From the NCBI GenBank assembly GCA_012032345.1, contig JAAUQI010000031.1:1-58933 (forward strand): a stretch of 58,933 nucleotides of DNA, given 5' to 3'. Shown here one piece after another: positions 56,966 to 58,933 of this stretch. Position numbers and translations under genes: made by a program. The DNA is from Leptolyngbyaceae cyanobacterium RM1_1_2 (GTDB lineage: Bacteria; Cyanobacteriota; Cyanobacteriia; Phormidesmidales; Phormidesmidaceae). Each line of letters begins with the position of its first letter. Positions within the stretch are counted from its first letter, which is position 1. The notes beneath the pieces were generated by a model. That model worked only from the letters and a program-made list of their open reading frames with translations, made no database searches and had not been told where the DNA came from.

Positions 56966-58696
56966 CTAAATCTGGTCAGACCCCGGTGGCTCCCTTCCAT
57001 TGTCGGGCTTCAGCGTAACATTGAGCGGCGAAAGCCGAAATGCAGGGGCTTCATAGTCTGGGGGTAGGTAATCAGCCGGAATGGTTGTCTGGTTGCCGTC
57101 TCGCGCTGCTCGGTAGTGAGGCGACAGAATTTCAATATCGGCTTCATTGCACTTGTCTTGAATATTTTGATGCAACTCAGAGTAGATTTTTGCCATGATG
57201 CCAGGGCTGCTGGTACAGGCATTTAACTCATAGCTGACATAAAAATCATCCAAACTGGTTTGCAGCACAAAGGGGGCAGGCTCTTCTAAAATTTGGGCTG
57301 TTGCTAAAGCCGCTTGGGTGAGTACCTCATGGACTTTGCGCCAAGGGACATCATAGCCCAGCGTAATGGTGGTGTGTAGAACTAACGGCGGCGTATCGGG
57401 ATCACTAGCAGCAGAACTGTAGTTAATCACATGACTGCCTAACACCGCTGCATTGGGAATGGTGATCACAACATTTTTGACCGTGCGAATGCGGGTCACA
57501 AATAAGGTTTTCTCGACTACATCCCCGATCGTGTCCGTGATTTTGACGCGATCGCCCACCAAAAACGCACGAGTGTAGGTGAGGATGATTCCGGCAAAGA
57601 TATTAGCAATTGCTGACGAAGAGCCGAGCGAAACCAACAGACCTAAAAAGATAGAAATTCCCTGAAATGCCGGGGTCTGTGAACCGGGCAAATAAGGAAA
57701 TGCCACCGTCGCTGCAAATGCTAAAACCAAAAATTGAACGAGCTTATACGTCGGTTTTGCCCACTCTCGGTAAAACCCTGGAAAGGTGATACCGCCTTGC
57801 TCAATTTCAGTGAACAAAAACCGAATCACCCTCAGAGAGTAAGACGTGAACAACCAAATGACGATCAAAAAAAACAGATTAGGAAGATAGGCAATCAGTC
57901 CGGCTCCCAATGTGTTGATCGCCGTCTGGATATAGCTAAAGAGAACCCGCGCTAATCCTTTTGTCCAGGGAAAGAAGCCTAAGACCAGATTGATATAGAG
58001 ATAGAATAACCCTAAGAAAAGCGCAAGCCGAACAACTTTAATTATCTCTGAAATTAGGTCAACCACCCGATACGATGATAAAATCTGGGTTCCAAACAGG
58101 CTGAAAGCCGGAATCCGAGTCCCGCGCCATTCTCTTAGTTGACGATAAATAATTGGAACTGATTTGAGGATCGCAATAAAGCTGGCAATTAAGACAACCG
58201 TTGAGATCAGTGTGTAAAAGGCTCCTCGGAGTAGACTTTGCACACTATAGGAGGCTCTAAATTCTGTAACTGACTTTTTAATAGCCTGTAGATATTGATT
58301 GGCAAGTTCTTGGCGGGATTGACCTGCTGCTACCGCATCCACATCAGCGATCGTCACCAGTGTTTGCTCACCTGCTCGAACATCAACCGTTGCTGTCGCT
58401 TCGTTATCAACGATTTTAAGCGCATCCAGGCTAACCTCAATATCTTTAGCAAAGGTAGTTATTCGAGTAGAAACTACCTGTGCCCGAAATTCTGGCGAAA
58501 ATGAGGCAATCCTTACTTGAATGTAGAACAGCGTTTCATCACCTAAGACGACAGGAGCGCCTGTCTGCTGATTTACAGATGGGCTACCAGTCTGCGGGTA
58601 AGCAAGGGAGACTGTTGTCGCTAATATAACTAGAGCAAGAAGGCAAAGGACTAAGCTGTTGCGAAACCAGTTTTTTAACCTGTGGAAATAAATCAT
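56966..58696 (-). CDS. Large mechanosensitive ion channel, MscS family, with signal peptide
   Basis: 576 aa. Signal peptide (LVLCLLALVILATTVSLAYP), periplasmic part (FYIQVRIASFSPEFRAQVV), several membrane helices and a C-terminal MscS core: FLGLLVSLGSSSAIANIFAG, ILTYTRAFLVGDRVKITDTI, GDVVEKTLFVTRIRTV and VVITIPNAAVLGSHVINYSS. It is first in the cassette 1 operon with LapA and small MscS. An adaptation to osmotic or turgor change is likely. Confidence 0.92.
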   Translation of the reverse strand: MIYFHRLKNWFRNSLVLCLLALVILATTVSLAYPQTGSPSVNQQTGAPVVLGDETLFYIQVRIASFSPEFRAQVVSTRITTFAKDIEVSLDALKIVDNEATATVDVRAGEQTLVTIADVDAVAAGQSRQELANQYLQAIKKSVTEFRASYSVQSLLRGAFYTLISTVVLIASFIAILKSVPIIYRQLREWRGTRIPAFSLFGTQILSSYRVVDLISEIIKVVRLALFLGLFYLYINLVLGFFPWTKGLARVLFSYIQTAINTLGAGLIAYLPNLFFLIVIWLFTSYSLRVIRFLFTEIEQGGITFPGFYREWAKPTYKLVQFLVLAFAATVAFPYLPGSQTPAFQGISIFLGLLVSLGSSSAIANIFAGIILTYTRAFLVGDRVKITDTIGDVVEKTLFVTRIRTVKNVVITIPNAAVLGSHVINYSSAASDPDTPPLVLHTTITLGYDVPWRKVHEVLTQAALATAQILEEPAPFVLQTSLDDFYVSYELNACTSSPGIMAKIYSELHQNIQDKCNEADIEILSPHYRAARDGNQTTIPADYLPPDYEAPAFRLSPLNVTLKPDNGREPPGSDQI

Positions 58697-58845
58697 AGTT
58701 ATCCGTCAAAGATTATTAACTGTCTCAATTCTTAGCATTTTTCGATCGCTCGCAATAAATTGTTGCAGAAGATCCATCTTGTTGAGATTTTGATGTTGGC
58801 TCATCAGCTATTCCCAGGTGCTGCCCCAACCATTAACTTGAAGCG

Positions 58846-58931
58846 GCATAACGTTCCCGGTCAGCGGTTGCGACTACTTTTGCAACACCCCAAGCGGCTT
58901 CGGTCAATCCGCTGCACTGGGGTTGTTAGCT
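58846..58931 (-). repeat. attC site 12 (right edge of window)
   Basis: Arms CCCGGTCAGCGG and CCGCTGCACTGGGG, cores GCATAAC and GTTAGCT. Cassette 1 begins GTTATGC and matches the R'' of attC11. Its R'' core belongs to a further cassette beyond the window, showing that the array continues. Confidence 0.9.
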
Positions 58932-58933
58932 GG

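Larger units (their letters stand above)
38608..58931 (-). mobile_element. Integron cassette array: 12 attC sites, 11 complete cassettes
   Basis: Twelve attC-like sites of 84-88 nt delimit eleven units. Cassette ends match their own attC cores in every unit. On the minus strand each site reads canonically: a ...TAACAA-type R'' start and a ...CGTTR-type R' end. Nine of eleven cassettes carry genes on the minus strand or carry no gene; two (restriction-modification, TetR/MATE) carry plus-strand genes. Four gene stops fall inside an attC, as usual for cassettes. HIP1 palindromes are much rarer here than in the left two thirds. No integrase or attI is in the window, and the attI-proximal side should lie beyond position 58933. 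Either a sedentary chromosomal integron or an integrase-less cluster (CALIN) is possible. Confidence 0.9.

Overview
The window looks like the chromosome of a cyanobacterium, probably a Leptolyngbya/Nodosilinea-type filament. The evidence is dense HIP1 palindromes (GCGATCGC) from about 1 to 38 kb, a cyanobacterial-type gas-vesicle operon, an orphan phycobilisome-family protein, an SLH-domain protein and several cyanobacterial families (DUF1802, UPF0182). The genus is an inference.

Layout. 0-1.2 kb: decayed coding sequence and an IS5-type transposase tail. 1.2-5.75 kb: gas-vesicle operon gvpA-C-N-J-K-F-G. 5.8-16.9 kb: glycosyltransferases, clpB, gloA, eno, bioF, a DUF1802 protein and a histidine kinase. 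17.1-19.3 kb: a ParA-like ATPase overlapping an AlbA_2/GHKL protein, a probable acquired two-gene module. 19.7-38.1 kb: secreted proteins, small heat-shock protein, GH116 glycosidase, a PRC-barrel/DUF2382 stress cluster, SLH protein, GIY-YIG protein, rhodanese, phycobilisome-like protein, folC, UPF0182 protein and an ABC-transporter lipoprotein.

38.6 kb to the right edge: the most striking region. Twelve 84-88 nt attC-like recombination sites delimit eleven complete integron cassettes. Read on the minus strand, each site has canonical attC form (RYYYAAC core, imperfect inverted arms with an unpaired base, GTT core). In all eleven cassettes the first 7-12 nt after the recombination point match the complement of the R'' core of that cassette's own attC, as expected for units that circularise and re-insert at R'. 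No integrase or attI lies in the window. The attI-proximal side should be to the right, and the array ends at 38.6 kb. Cargo: a type II restriction-modification pair, HicAB, a UPF0175/PIN toxin-antitoxin pair, an Mrr/HNH nuclease set, a Trypco1-trypsin-NACHT conflict system, a SPOUT methyltransferase, a pentapeptide protein, a TetR/MATE efflux module, a membrane-tethered receiver protein, a two-MscS/LapA operon, and one cassette with no recognisable gene. It is a defence- and stress-rich cassette array with unusually large multigene cassettes.

Other points of interest are a winged-helix-like C-terminal domain shared by GvpC and GvpN, and at least six single-base frameshifts in otherwise intact genes. 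Two or three of these lie at short homopolymers, so sequencing or assembly indels must be excluded before any gene is called a pseudogene.
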